64,000 nucleotides of DNA, from NCBI GenBank assembly GCA_905215155.1, contig CAJMPJ010000010.1, forward strand, positions 23,524 through 87,523. Direction: 5' to 3'. The notes beneath the pieces are model-generated. The model did not search any database and had not been told where the DNA came from. It worked only from the letters and a program-made list of their open reading frames with translations. The position numbers and the translations under genes are program-made. Shown one piece after another: positions 15,481 through 23,614 of this stretch. This DNA is from an uncultured bacterium (GTDB taxonomy: Bacteria > Bacillota > Clostridia > Lachnospirales > Lachnospiraceae). Each line of letters starts with the position of its first letter. The first letter of the stretch is position 1.

Positions 15481-16896
15481 TTGGATATGGATTTAAAAGC
15501 AATTGAGCAAATGGTAGAACAGGTTTTACGGGAGATTCAGTCAGAACAGCTTATCAGTACAGGAGAGCAGAAGGCAGAGACATACGGTCTGTTTTCAACC
15601 ATGGATGAAGCCATCGAAGCTTCGGAAAAGGCACAGAAAAAGCTGTTGTTTACCAGTATGGCTGACCGCCAGAAATATGTGGATGTCATCCGGAAAACCG
15701 TATTGAACAAAGAAAATTTAGAGCTGATTTCCAGAATGGCAGTAGAAGAGACGGAAATAGGCCATTATGAACATAAACTGATTAAAAACCGCCTGGCTGC
15801 GGAAAAGACTCCAGGAACCGAGGATCTGGTTTCAGAAGCAGTAACAGGCGACAATGGGCTTACTTTAATCGAATATTGTCCCTTTGGTGTCATTGGTGCC
15901 ATCACACCTACCACCAATCCAACAGAGACCATCATCAATAACTCCATTTCCATGATCGCCGGAGGTAATACCGTGATATTCAGCCCTCATCCAAGAGCGA
16001 AGAAGGTATCCACACTTCTGGTAAAGATGCTGAATAAAGCCTTGAAGGAAGCCGGTGCTCCCTCCGATTTGATTTCCATGGTGGAAGAACCTTCTCTGGA
16101 GAATACGGAAAAGATGATAAGCAATCCCAAAGTCCGCCTTCTGGTTGCTACCGGAGGTCCCTCCATCGTAAAAAAAGTTCTCTCCTCCGGAAAGAAAGCC
16201 ATCGGAGCAGGTGCTGGAAATCCGCCGGTCGTTGTGGATGAAACGGCAGATATTAAGAAAGCGGCAAAGGACATCATTGATGGCTGCAGCTTTGATAACA
16301 ATGTTCCCTGTATCGCAGAAAAGGAAGTATTTGCAGTGGATACCATCTGCGATCACCTGATTCAGTATATGAAAGAAAACGGAGCTTATCTCCTTACAGA
16401 CAAACAGCAGATCGAGGAACTGAAAGCTCTGGTGACCACAGAAAAGGGCGGACCCAAGACTTCCTTTGTAGGAAAGAGCGCAGGCTACATCATGGAAAAG
16501 CTGGGGGTAAAAGTACCAGATTCCATTCGTGCCATTATTATGGAAGTACCGAAGGACGATCTGTTCGTTCAGGAAGAAATGATGATGCCTATCCTCCCCA
16601 TCGTTCGTGTCGCTGATGTGGATACTGCAATTGAATATGCCCTAGAAGCGGAACATGGAAACCGCCATACCGCAATTATGCACTCCCAGAATGTAGAGAA
16701 ATTAAGCAAGATGGCGAAAATCCTGGAGACCACCATTTTTGTAAAGAATGCCCCTTCCTATGCAGGAATCGGAGCAGGCGGAGAAGGCCATACGACCTTT
16801 ACCATTGCAGGACCCACCGGAGAAGGACTTACTTCTGCAAGATCCTTCTGCAGGAAACGCAAATGCGTTCTCTCCGATGCATTCAGCATCCGATAA
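15481..16896 (+). CDS. pduP: CoA-acylating propionaldehyde dehydrogenase PduP
   Basis: A 471-residue CoA-dependent aldehyde dehydrogenase of the normal PduP length. Catalytic Cys277 is in FDNNVPCIAEK, with the blocks ITPTTNPTET, FSPHPRAKK and VATGGPSIVKKVLSSG. The first 20 residues (DLKAIEQMVEQVLREIQ) form the classic amphipathic encapsulation peptide, followed by a linker. It oxidises propionaldehyde to propionyl-CoA and makes NADH, which the alcohol dehydrogenase next door reoxidises. Start: TTG 15481 has AGAAGG (15466-15471) at 9 bp; ATG 15487, two codons later, is the alternative. It lies 6 bp after pduL. Confidence 0.94.
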   Translation: MDMDLKAIEQMVEQVLREIQSEQLISTGEQKAETYGLFSTMDEAIEASEKAQKKLLFTSMADRQKYVDVIRKTVLNKENLELISRMAVEETEIGHYEHKLIKNRLAAEKTPGTEDLVSEAVTGDNGLTLIEYCPFGVIGAITPTTNPTETIINNSISMIAGGNTVIFSPHPRAKKVSTLLVKMLNKALKEAGAPSDLISMVEEPSLENTEKMISNPKVRLLVATGGPSIVKKVLSSGKKAIGAGAGNPPVVVDETADIKKAAKDIIDGCSFDNNVPCIAEKEVFAVDTICDHLIQYMKENGAYLLTDKQQIEELKALVTTEKGGPKTSFVGKSAGYIMEKLGVKVPDSIRAIIMEVPKDDLFVQEEMMMPILPIVRVADVDTAIEYALEAEHGNRHTAIMHSQNVEKLSKMAKILETTIFVKNAPSYAGIGAGGEGHTTFTIAGPTGEGLTSARSFCRKRKCVLSDAFSIR

Positions 16897-16909
16897 AGGA
16901 GAAACCCAT

Positions 16910-18052
16910 ATGTCAAATGTATACATGAAAACCAGAATACAGGAAGGGCCGCAGGCAAAGGAATATTTAAAAAGTATAAAAAATAAGCGGATTATGATCG
17001 TCTGTGATAAATTTCTCTCAGAAAACGGGACGGTGAAATACTTAACGGATATTCTTGGTTCCTGCAATGATGTAAAGCTGTTTGACAAAGCAGTTCCTGA
17101 TCCTGCCATACAAGTGGTAGGGTCAGGGCTCTGTATGATGTATCAGGTAAAACCCGATATCATCATTGGCTTTGGAGGCGGCTCTGCCATTGATACCGCA
17201 AAGGGAATCATTTATTTTTCCACGGTGAAAAAGCTGGCTCCCAAACCCCTTTTTGTGGCAGTTCCCACAACCAGCGGAACCGGATCTGAAGTTACCTCTG
17301 CCTCCGTTATAACCGATACGGAAACAAAGAGTAAGCATCTGATTTCATCCGAGGACATTCTGGCAGATGTAGCGATTTTAGACCCGGCACTGACCTTGTC
17401 GGTTCCCCAGGCGGTGACAGCCAACACAGGAATGGACGTGCTGACCCATGCGCTGGAAGCTTATGTAGCCACAGGTTCCAATGTTTTTTCCGATGCGATG
17501 GCAGAAAAGTCGGCAGAGCTTTTGATGAAATCCCTTCTGGTCTGCTACATGGATGGCAATGATCTGCGGTCCAGGACTATGATGCAGGAGGCTTCTACAT
17601 TAGCAGGAATCGCATTCCAAACGGCTGGTCTGGGTGTGAATCACAGCATTGCCCATCAGCTGGGAGGAACCTTTCACATTCCCCATGGTCTGGCAAATGC
17701 CATTCTATTAAATCATGTGATTGAATATAATAGCAGAGACCAGGCCATCATGAACAAGTATGCCGCACTTGCCATAAAGCTGCAGCTGGCAGAGCCAAAG
17801 GAAGATGCTAAAGTTGCCGTAAAAGCAGTAAAGGGTCTGATCACCGCCTTGATGCGTTGTATGAATATGCCCTCTTCCATAAAGGAATTGGGAATTGACC
17901 GTACAGAGTATGAAAGCCAGCTTCAAAATATGGTAGAGAATGCCCTTATGGACGCCTGCCTTGCCGCCAATCCGACAAAAATCGGAGGTCCTGATATCCG
18001 GAAGATTTTATTAACTATTTACGAAGGACAGGAATACGGCAGTCAGGAATAA
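16910..18052 (+). CDS. Iron-containing alcohol dehydrogenase (PduQ-like)
   Basis: A 380-residue group III alcohol dehydrogenase. The NAD-binding GFGGGSAIDTAK, the PTTSGTGSEVT block and the iron-ligand region (HALEAYVA, HSIAHQLGGTFHIPHGLAN) are intact. Within the pathway it would reduce propionaldehyde to 1-propanol (or 3-hydroxypropionaldehyde to 1,3-propanediol) and recycle NADH. No obvious encapsulation peptide is present. The start is ATG 16910 after GGAGAAACC; the frame is open further upstream inside pduP, but that overlap has no ribosome site. It is the last metabolic gene of the locus and is followed by a hairpin. Confidence 0.93.
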   Translation: MSNVYMKTRIQEGPQAKEYLKSIKNKRIMIVCDKFLSENGTVKYLTDILGSCNDVKLFDKAVPDPAIQVVGSGLCMMYQVKPDIIIGFGGGSAIDTAKGIIYFSTVKKLAPKPLFVAVPTTSGTGSEVTSASVITDTETKSKHLISSEDILADVAILDPALTLSVPQAVTANTGMDVLTHALEAYVATGSNVFSDAMAEKSAELLMKSLLVCYMDGNDLRSRTMMQEASTLAGIAFQTAGLGVNHSIAHQLGGTFHIPHGLANAILLNHVIEYNSRDQAIMNKYAALAIKLQLAEPKEDAKVAVKAVKGLITALMRCMNMPSSIKELGIDRTEYESQLQNMVENALMDACLAANPTKIGGPDIRKILLTIYEGQEYGSQE

Positions 18053-18060
18053 AAAATCAT

Positions 18061-18097
18061 AAGGCCGAGCTGTTTTATATGACAGCCCGGTCTTCTT
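18061..18097 (+). terminator. Probable terminator of the GRM operon
   Basis: An imperfect hairpin (AAGGCCGAGCTGT / ACAGCCCGGTCTT) followed by TCTTCTTG just after the alcohol dehydrogenase. The T-tract is interrupted, so partial read-through into the sensor gene is possible. Confidence 0.55.
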
Positions 18098-18174
18098 GTG
18101 TTATTCTGATATAGAAACGAATCGTTATAAGGAAAATGGCAATCATAACATAGCAGCAAAGAGAGGTTACGAAG

Positions 18175-19506
18175 ATGGAAAAATATCAGGAACTGCTCCA
18201 TATAGCTGAAATGCAGTCAGATACCCCAGATGATTATTTCAGTACAGATGAAGAAGGCAATATGTCAAAGCTGGACATTATCCACCTGTTTGGAAAGGAA
18301 AAGCTGGAAAACATACAAAAGAGTCTTTCAAAAGCCACCGGACTGGCATTCGTCACGGTGGATTTCCGAGGAGAGCCGATTACGGATGCAACCTTCTTTT
18401 CCAGCTTTTGCCAAAAGATAAGAAACAGCAAAGAAGCCATTGAACGGTGTAAATCCTCGGATGCATTCGGTTCCATACAGGCCGCAGTCACCAAAAAAAC
18501 AAACGTATACTTTTGTCCCTGCGGACTGTTGGAGATGGCCATCCCCATTATTGTCAGAGGCCATTATTTGGGAGGCTTTATCGGAGGACAGATCCAATGT
18601 CTGGACGCTCCGGAATCGGTGAGCCGCCTGGGTTCTGTTATGCGTTCCGACCAGTGTGAAGAGGTAAGGGCAGAGTGTGAGGAGCTGCGGAAGGAGATTC
18701 CAATCTATTCTTACGAAAAGTTCCTGGATATTGCCAATCTGGTTTTCCTCGTCATCAATCAGTTAAGCGAAAATGAGGTCAGCAAACATCTTCATGAGGA
18801 TGTATTAAAAAAACGGATCAGGAAAGTGCAGGCAGCCAATCAGCTTCTTGTAAAGGAAATTTCAGAAAAGAACATGGAGCTGCAGGAAATGAAGATCAAC
18901 TACAATCCCATTGAAACCATAGATGTTTTGACCTCACTTATGAATTTGTCCATTATGGAAGACACAGAGGGCTTTCAGGAATTTTTGGGTTCTTTTATAG
19001 AATATACCAAATATAAATATATGGAGAAAGGAACCTTTGTCCCTGTTTCCAAAGAACTGAATCAGGCAGAAACGTACCTTCTTCTCCAGAAAAAGAAGCT
19101 GGGAGACCGGCTGGATTATTCCATTCAGGTGCCAAGGGAAATGCATATGAGAAAGATGCCTTCTGATATTGTATTGCCTTTTATTCAGGATGCCCTTTAT
19201 AATGGAATTATGCAAAAAAAACAGGGGGGAAAGATTACAGTATCCGGTTCTGTCAGGAATAACAACTTAATCCTGGAGATCAGTGACAATGGTCCGGGCC
19301 TTTTAGAGGTGGAGCTGGAAGCCAAATATGAAGCCTTTCAGGACAAGCATGAAGGATATTACATCAAACTTGGGAAGGAATATGCCAGAGAGAAAATGAG
19401 AAGACTCTTTGGTGAGGAGTATAAGATCATTTCAGAAATCGACAGGAACCGAGGGGGTAAAACGATTCTGATCTGGCCCGAACATTATGAAGAAAGGACG
19501 GAGTAA
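18175..19506 (+). CDS. PocR-domain sensor with degenerate histidine kinase
   Basis: A 443-residue soluble protein. Residues about 25-200 are a PocR sensory domain (LHxxFG-like IHLFGKEKLENIQKSLSK, C-rich FCQKIRNSKEAIERCKSSD, FCPCGLLEMAIPIIV, GGFIGGQI), the ligand domain of propanediol and other microcompartment regulators. The C-terminal half looks like a LytS/YehU-type kinase with an HATPase G-box (ISDNGPGL). However, the phospho-accepting His of the usual N-P-H-F motif is missing: residues 241-248 read INYNPIET. The N-box is QDA (338-340) instead of ENA. So either it signals without classical autophosphorylation or uses an atypical His. The next gene, an AraC-type response regulator 2 bp away, is its evident partner. 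It probably senses the diol and controls the GRM locus. Confidence 0.82.
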   Translation: MEKYQELLHIAEMQSDTPDDYFSTDEEGNMSKLDIIHLFGKEKLENIQKSLSKATGLAFVTVDFRGEPITDATFFSSFCQKIRNSKEAIERCKSSDAFGSIQAAVTKKTNVYFCPCGLLEMAIPIIVRGHYLGGFIGGQIQCLDAPESVSRLGSVMRSDQCEEVRAECEELRKEIPIYSYEKFLDIANLVFLVINQLSENEVSKHLHEDVLKKRIRKVQAANQLLVKEISEKNMELQEMKINYNPIETIDVLTSLMNLSIMEDTEGFQEFLGSFIEYTKYKYMEKGTFVPVSKELNQAETYLLLQKKKLGDRLDYSIQVPREMHMRKMPSDIVLPFIQDALYNGIMQKKQGGKITVSGSVRNNNLILEISDNGPGLLEVELEAKYEAFQDKHEGYYIKLGKEYAREKMRRLFGEEYKIISEIDRNRGGKTILIWPEHYEERTE

Positions 19507-19508
19507 CC

Positions 19509-20522
19509 ATGTATAGGGTTCTGATTGCGGATGATGATATTTTAATGCAGGAAGCTTTGAAGATTTTAATATCCAGAGAAGAATCCTTCCAGGTGGTCCG
19601 GGTGGTAGGCAGCGGAGACTGTGCGGTAAAAGCATGCAGAGAGGATGCCATAGACATCGTGTTTATGGATATGCTGATGCCCGGCATCACAGGACTTGAA
19701 GCCGGCAGGATCATTCATCAGATGAATCCGCAGATAACCATTTATATGCTTTCCTCCTTTTCTTCTCATGTATTTCTGCGGAGTATGGCAAGAGATGAAG
19801 TAAAAGATGTTTTGGAAAAACCGGTAACCTGGGCCAAGGTGAAAAAAATACTGGAAAACTATAAGACCAATCATGAAGATGCCGTCATGGATCATGAGGA
19901 AGCACTTGCAATGCTTTTGAGAAATAAGGATTTTGGCAGGTTTTACCGGGAGCTTCCGGAGATCATTGACCGTATTTATGAGATGGCAGGAGGGGATTCT
20001 GTCAGGTTAATCAAGCTCTTTCATTACATCGGGCAGAATCTTTTGGATACCAGGAACGTTTACGATGAAAAAATGCAGATTGGAGAGTTATTTCCCATCA
20101 ACAAGGCATTGATTCTGGACCAAAAGACCTCAGAATTGTGGCTTTTCCGGGTAATGGACTACCTGTTTCAGCAAAATAGCATCAACCGCTATCCCTTATT
20201 GGAAAATATTTTTTATTATATTGAGAATCATATCAAGGAGGATATTACCCTTAACACGATCATAGAAAACTGCGCCATCAGCCAGGGATATTTAAGCCGT
20301 ATCTTTCGGGAACAGCTGAATGTCAGCGTCACAGAGTATATCCATATGAAAAAAATCCATCTGGCAAAGGGATACTTTTATTTTACTGAGGACAGCATTG
20401 CCGATGTGGCCTTTCGCCTCGGTTATAATGAAAGCAGCTATTTCAGCAAGGTATTTAAAAAATATGAGAAAATAACGGTGAAACAATATAAAATGGAGAG
20501 CCGCAGAAAAGGCTCCCAATAA
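19509..20522 (+). CDS. Response regulator with AraC-type DNA-binding domain
   Basis: A 337-residue protein with an N-terminal receiver domain (ADDDILMQ acidic pair, phospho-acceptor Asp in IVFMDMLMPG, Lys in LEKPV) and a C-terminal AraC/XylS double helix-turn-helix (INTIIENC region, ISQGYLSRIFREQLNVSVTEY, then IADVAFRLGYNESSYFSKVFKKY, segmented). A helical linker joins them. Two bp separate it from the PocR sensor, and both follow the microcompartment operon. The receiver looks fully functional although its partner kinase is degenerate. It probably activates the promoter at 5517-5544; this is inference from position. A terminator follows. Confidence 0.88.
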   Translation: MYRVLIADDDILMQEALKILISREESFQVVRVVGSGDCAVKACREDAIDIVFMDMLMPGITGLEAGRIIHQMNPQITIYMLSSFSSHVFLRSMARDEVKDVLEKPVTWAKVKKILENYKTNHEDAVMDHEEALAMLLRNKDFGRFYRELPEIIDRIYEMAGGDSVRLIKLFHYIGQNLLDTRNVYDEKMQIGELFPINKALILDQKTSELWLFRVMDYLFQQNSINRYPLLENIFYYIENHIKEDITLNTIIENCAISQGYLSRIFREQLNVSVTEYIHMKKIHLAKGYFYFTEDSIADVAFRLGYNESSYFSKVFKKYEKITVKQYKMESRRKGSQ

Positions 20523-20530
20523 ATGATGTC

Positions 20531-20562
20531 AAAAGCTTCCGGACCTTCCGGGGGCTTTTTTT
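20531..20562 (+). terminator. Intrinsic terminator after the response regulator
   Basis: Hairpin AAAGCTTCCGG / CCGGGGGCTTT (with G-U pairs) followed by seven T. It closes the catabolic island. Confidence 0.85.
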
Positions 20563-20697
20563 ATGGATAAGCAGCCTGCTGTTTGTGCTGAAATTTCTAC
20601 CAGTTATGCAGGAGAACCCTCTTAGGCTTAGATTTATGTTAAAGTAACTCCATACCACAAGAAATAAGGGTAATTCGTATTGAGGAGGATGAAAGAA

Positions 20698-23589
20698 ATG
20701 TTACAGGTTAATATGGACGATGTATTAAAAGTTGTAAAACTTTGCGTGCCCTATTTGATCGGTATGGCAGTTGCAGCGGTAATCATCATTGCTGCAATGG
20801 TGGCAGTCCGAAAGAAAAAACGTGCAGTAAAATATCTGGTACGCAGACAGGGAATTATGGCTTTGGTGCTGGTTTTAGTCATCACCGTCAACCTCATCTG
20901 CTGGGGCCCGATGTCAAACCTGATTTCACTTGCCACAGGCAGCGGCAGAATTTCAGAAGAAACGTCCAATGAAGCGGCGGAGCTTTGTGCTGAGATTGCA
21001 GAGGAAGGAATCGTTTTGTTAAAGAACGATGATAACCTTCTTCCCTTAAAAAAGGATTCTAAATTGAATGTATTTGGCTGGGCCTCCACCAATCCCTGCT
21101 ATGGCGGGACCGGTTCCGGTTCCCTTTCACAGGCATATGAAACAGTGACTCTTCTTCAGGGACTGGAACATTCCGGCTTTCAGCTGAACACCAAGCTTTC
21201 TGATTTTTATACTGCATACCGAACGGACCGCCCCAAGGTAGAGATGTGGGAACAGGACTGGACCCTTCCGGAGCCTGCAAAGGATTCCTACAGCAGTGAC
21301 TTGATCAATGATGCAAAGGCATTTTCCGATACGGCCATGATCGTCATCAGCCGTGTGGGTGGAGAAGGTGCGGACCTTCCGACCGATGTCAGCAAGGTCA
21401 ACTATACGGATAATTCCACTGAATATAATGATTTCAAAGAAGGGGACCATTACCTGAAATTGAGCCAGACAGAAAAAGATATGGTCGATCTGGTTTGTTC
21501 TAATTTTGACAATGTTGTTTTTGTATATAACGGCGCAAATGCAATGGAACTTGGATTTTTAAAGGAATACAGCCAGATCAAGAGTGCTATCTGGTGTCCT
21601 GGTACCGGCCAGTCCGGATTTGAAGGTCTGGGTAAAATCATAAGCGGCGAAGTCAATCCGTCAGCAAAGACCAGTGATACTTTTTTAGCAGATTTAACTA
21701 AAACCCCTACGTTCCACAATTTTGGAGATTTTGCGTACAGCAACATGGATGAATTCCCTGGAAAATCCTTATTGGGAATTCCGACCACCCCTCATTTTGT
21801 GAATTATGTAGACAGCATTTATGTGGGCTACCGCTTCTATGAAACGGCAGCAGAGGAAGGTCTGATCGACTATGATAAAACTGTGGTGTATCCTTTTGGC
21901 TATGGCTTGTCTTATACCACGTTTAAGCAGGAGATGGGACCTGTCTCAGAACAGGATGGAAAGATATCCTTTGATGTGACCGTTACCAATACCGGAAATA
22001 CAGCCGGCAAGGATGTGGTAGAGGTATATTACAATCCTCCCTACTATAACGGAGGAATCGAAAAGGCATCTGCAAACCTGATCGCCTTTGATAAAACCGA
22101 GAAGCTTGAACCAGGTGCATCTGAGACCATACCAGTATCCTTCGACTTACAGGATATGGCTTCCTATGATGCAGACGGAAAAGGTGCTTATGTGCTGGAA
22201 GCCGGAGATTACGGCATTTCTGTCCGGTCCGATTCCCATACCATCATTGGGGAACAGACCGTTCACGTATCGGAAGAAGTGGTATATGATTCCTCGAATC
22301 CCCGTACCACCGATCATACGGCAGCCACAAACCAGTTTGAGCAGGCCAATGGAGGAATCACATATCTTTCCAGAGCCAACGGCTTTTCCAACTACGAAGA
22401 AGCAACCAAAGCACCTGCTACCGATGTGATGCCTGAGAAGTATAAAAAAACATTTATAAATAACATCAACTATAATCCGGAAGATTATAACAATCCTTCT
22501 GACGTGATGCCGAAAACCGGTGCGAAAAACGGTCTTTCTCTTGCCGATATGAGGGGACTTGATTATGATGACCCCAAGTGGGAGCCGCTTCTCGATCAGC
22601 TGACCGTAAAAGAGATGGATAAAATGGTCGCCCTCGGAGGATATCAGACCCCGGCAGCTAAAAGTGTAAAAAAGGTGGGAACGGTAGATTGTGACGGACC
22701 GGCTTCCATTAACAATAACTTTACCAGAACCGGATCCATTGGATTTCCTTCTGCTGTGATGATCGCCTGCACCTGGAACCAGGATATGGCAGAAGCCTTT
22801 GGAGAGAGCATTGGTAAGATGGCTGATGAGATGAAGGTATCCGGCTGGTATGCTCCGGCCATGAATCTTCACCGCTCCGCATTTGCAGGACGTAATTTTG
22901 AATATTTTTCTGAGGATGGAGTTCTCAGCGGAAGGATGTCATCCAGTGCGGTAAAGGGAGCAGAGCACTACGGTGTTTATGCCTATATCAAACATTTTGC
23001 ATTAAACGATCAGGAAACCAACCGGGAAAGAATGTTGTGTACCTGGGCCGATGAGCAGGCCATCCGTGAGATATACCTAAAGCCTTTTGAGATCGCAGTC
23101 AAAGAGGGCAAGGCAAAGGCAGTCATGTCAGCCTTCAACTATATTGGAACGGTATATGCAGGTGCATATGACAACCTTCTTAATAAGGTTTTAAGAGATG
23201 AGTGGGGATTCCGTGGATTTGTGATCACAGATTACTTTGGCGGATTTGGATATCAGAATGCAGATCAGGAAATCAGAAACGGCAATGATACCATGCTGGT
23301 CGCATATGACAACGAAACCAATCATCCAAAAGACACCACCAGTGCCACCAGTGTTCTGGCAATGCGCCAGGCATGTAAGAACATGATGTATACCATTGTC
23401 AACAGCCGGGCCTATGAAGGTGACAATGCCAAAGAAGGATTATTGAACTGGCAGATTGCAGCCATTGTAATAGATCTTGTTTTAGCGGCAGGATTTGTTG
23501 CTCTTCAATTCAGAATCATCAACGTTTACCGGAGAAAACGGCAATTACAAGAGGGAGAGGACGCAGTTCTGACCGAAAGGAAGGAATAA
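20698..23589 (+). CDS. Membrane-anchored, circularly permuted GH3 beta-glycosidase
   Basis: A 963-residue glycoside hydrolase family 3 enzyme with permuted domain order. After two N-terminal membrane segments (LIGMAVAAVIIIAAMVAV and IMALVLVLVITVNLICW, separated by a basic loop) comes the GH3 C-terminal domain (EEGIVLLKNDDNLLPLK), then a fibronectin III-like domain, and only then the catalytic barrel. The barrel has VDCDGPASI, GRNFEYFSEDG, KHFALNDQE, and the nucleophile Asp in GFVITDYFGG. A C-terminal membrane segment (IAAIVIDLVLAAGFVALQF) and basic tail follow. The positive-inside rule places the catalytic part outside the cell. Permuted GH3 enzymes are known from ruminal Firmicutes. Start ATG 20698 is 9 bp after AGGAGG. 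The substrate, probably a beta-glucoside or xyloside, is not determined. First gene of a three-gene operon. Confidence 0.88.
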   Translation: MLQVNMDDVLKVVKLCVPYLIGMAVAAVIIIAAMVAVRKKKRAVKYLVRRQGIMALVLVLVITVNLICWGPMSNLISLATGSGRISEETSNEAAELCAEIAEEGIVLLKNDDNLLPLKKDSKLNVFGWASTNPCYGGTGSGSLSQAYETVTLLQGLEHSGFQLNTKLSDFYTAYRTDRPKVEMWEQDWTLPEPAKDSYSSDLINDAKAFSDTAMIVISRVGGEGADLPTDVSKVNYTDNSTEYNDFKEGDHYLKLSQTEKDMVDLVCSNFDNVVFVYNGANAMELGFLKEYSQIKSAIWCPGTGQSGFEGLGKIISGEVNPSAKTSDTFLADLTKTPTFHNFGDFAYSNMDEFPGKSLLGIPTTPHFVNYVDSIYVGYRFYETAAEEGLIDYDKTVVYPFGYGLSYTTFKQEMGPVSEQDGKISFDVTVTNTGNTAGKDVVEVYYNPPYYNGGIEKASANLIAFDKTEKLEPGASETIPVSFDLQDMASYDADGKGAYVLEAGDYGISVRSDSHTIIGEQTVHVSEEVVYDSSNPRTTDHTAATNQFEQANGGITYLSRANGFSNYEEATKAPATDVMPEKYKKTFINNINYNPEDYNNPSDVMPKTGAKNGLSLADMRGLDYDDPKWEPLLDQLTVKEMDKMVALGGYQTPAAKSVKKVGTVDCDGPASINNNFTRTGSIGFPSAVMIACTWNQDMAEAFGESIGKMADEMKVSGWYAPAMNLHRSAFAGRNFEYFSEDGVLSGRMSSSAVKGAEHYGVYAYIKHFALNDQETNRERMLCTWADEQAIREIYLKPFEIAVKEGKAKAVMSAFNYIGTVYAGAYDNLLNKVLRDEWGFRGFVITDYFGGFGYQNADQEIRNGNDTMLVAYDNETNHPKDTTSATSVLAMRQACKNMMYTIVNSRAYEGDNAKEGLLNWQIAAIVIDLVLAAGFVALQFRIINVYRRKRQLQEGEDAVLTERKE

Positions 23590-23614
23590 AGCTGAGACCC
23601 TGGAGGGAAATAAC

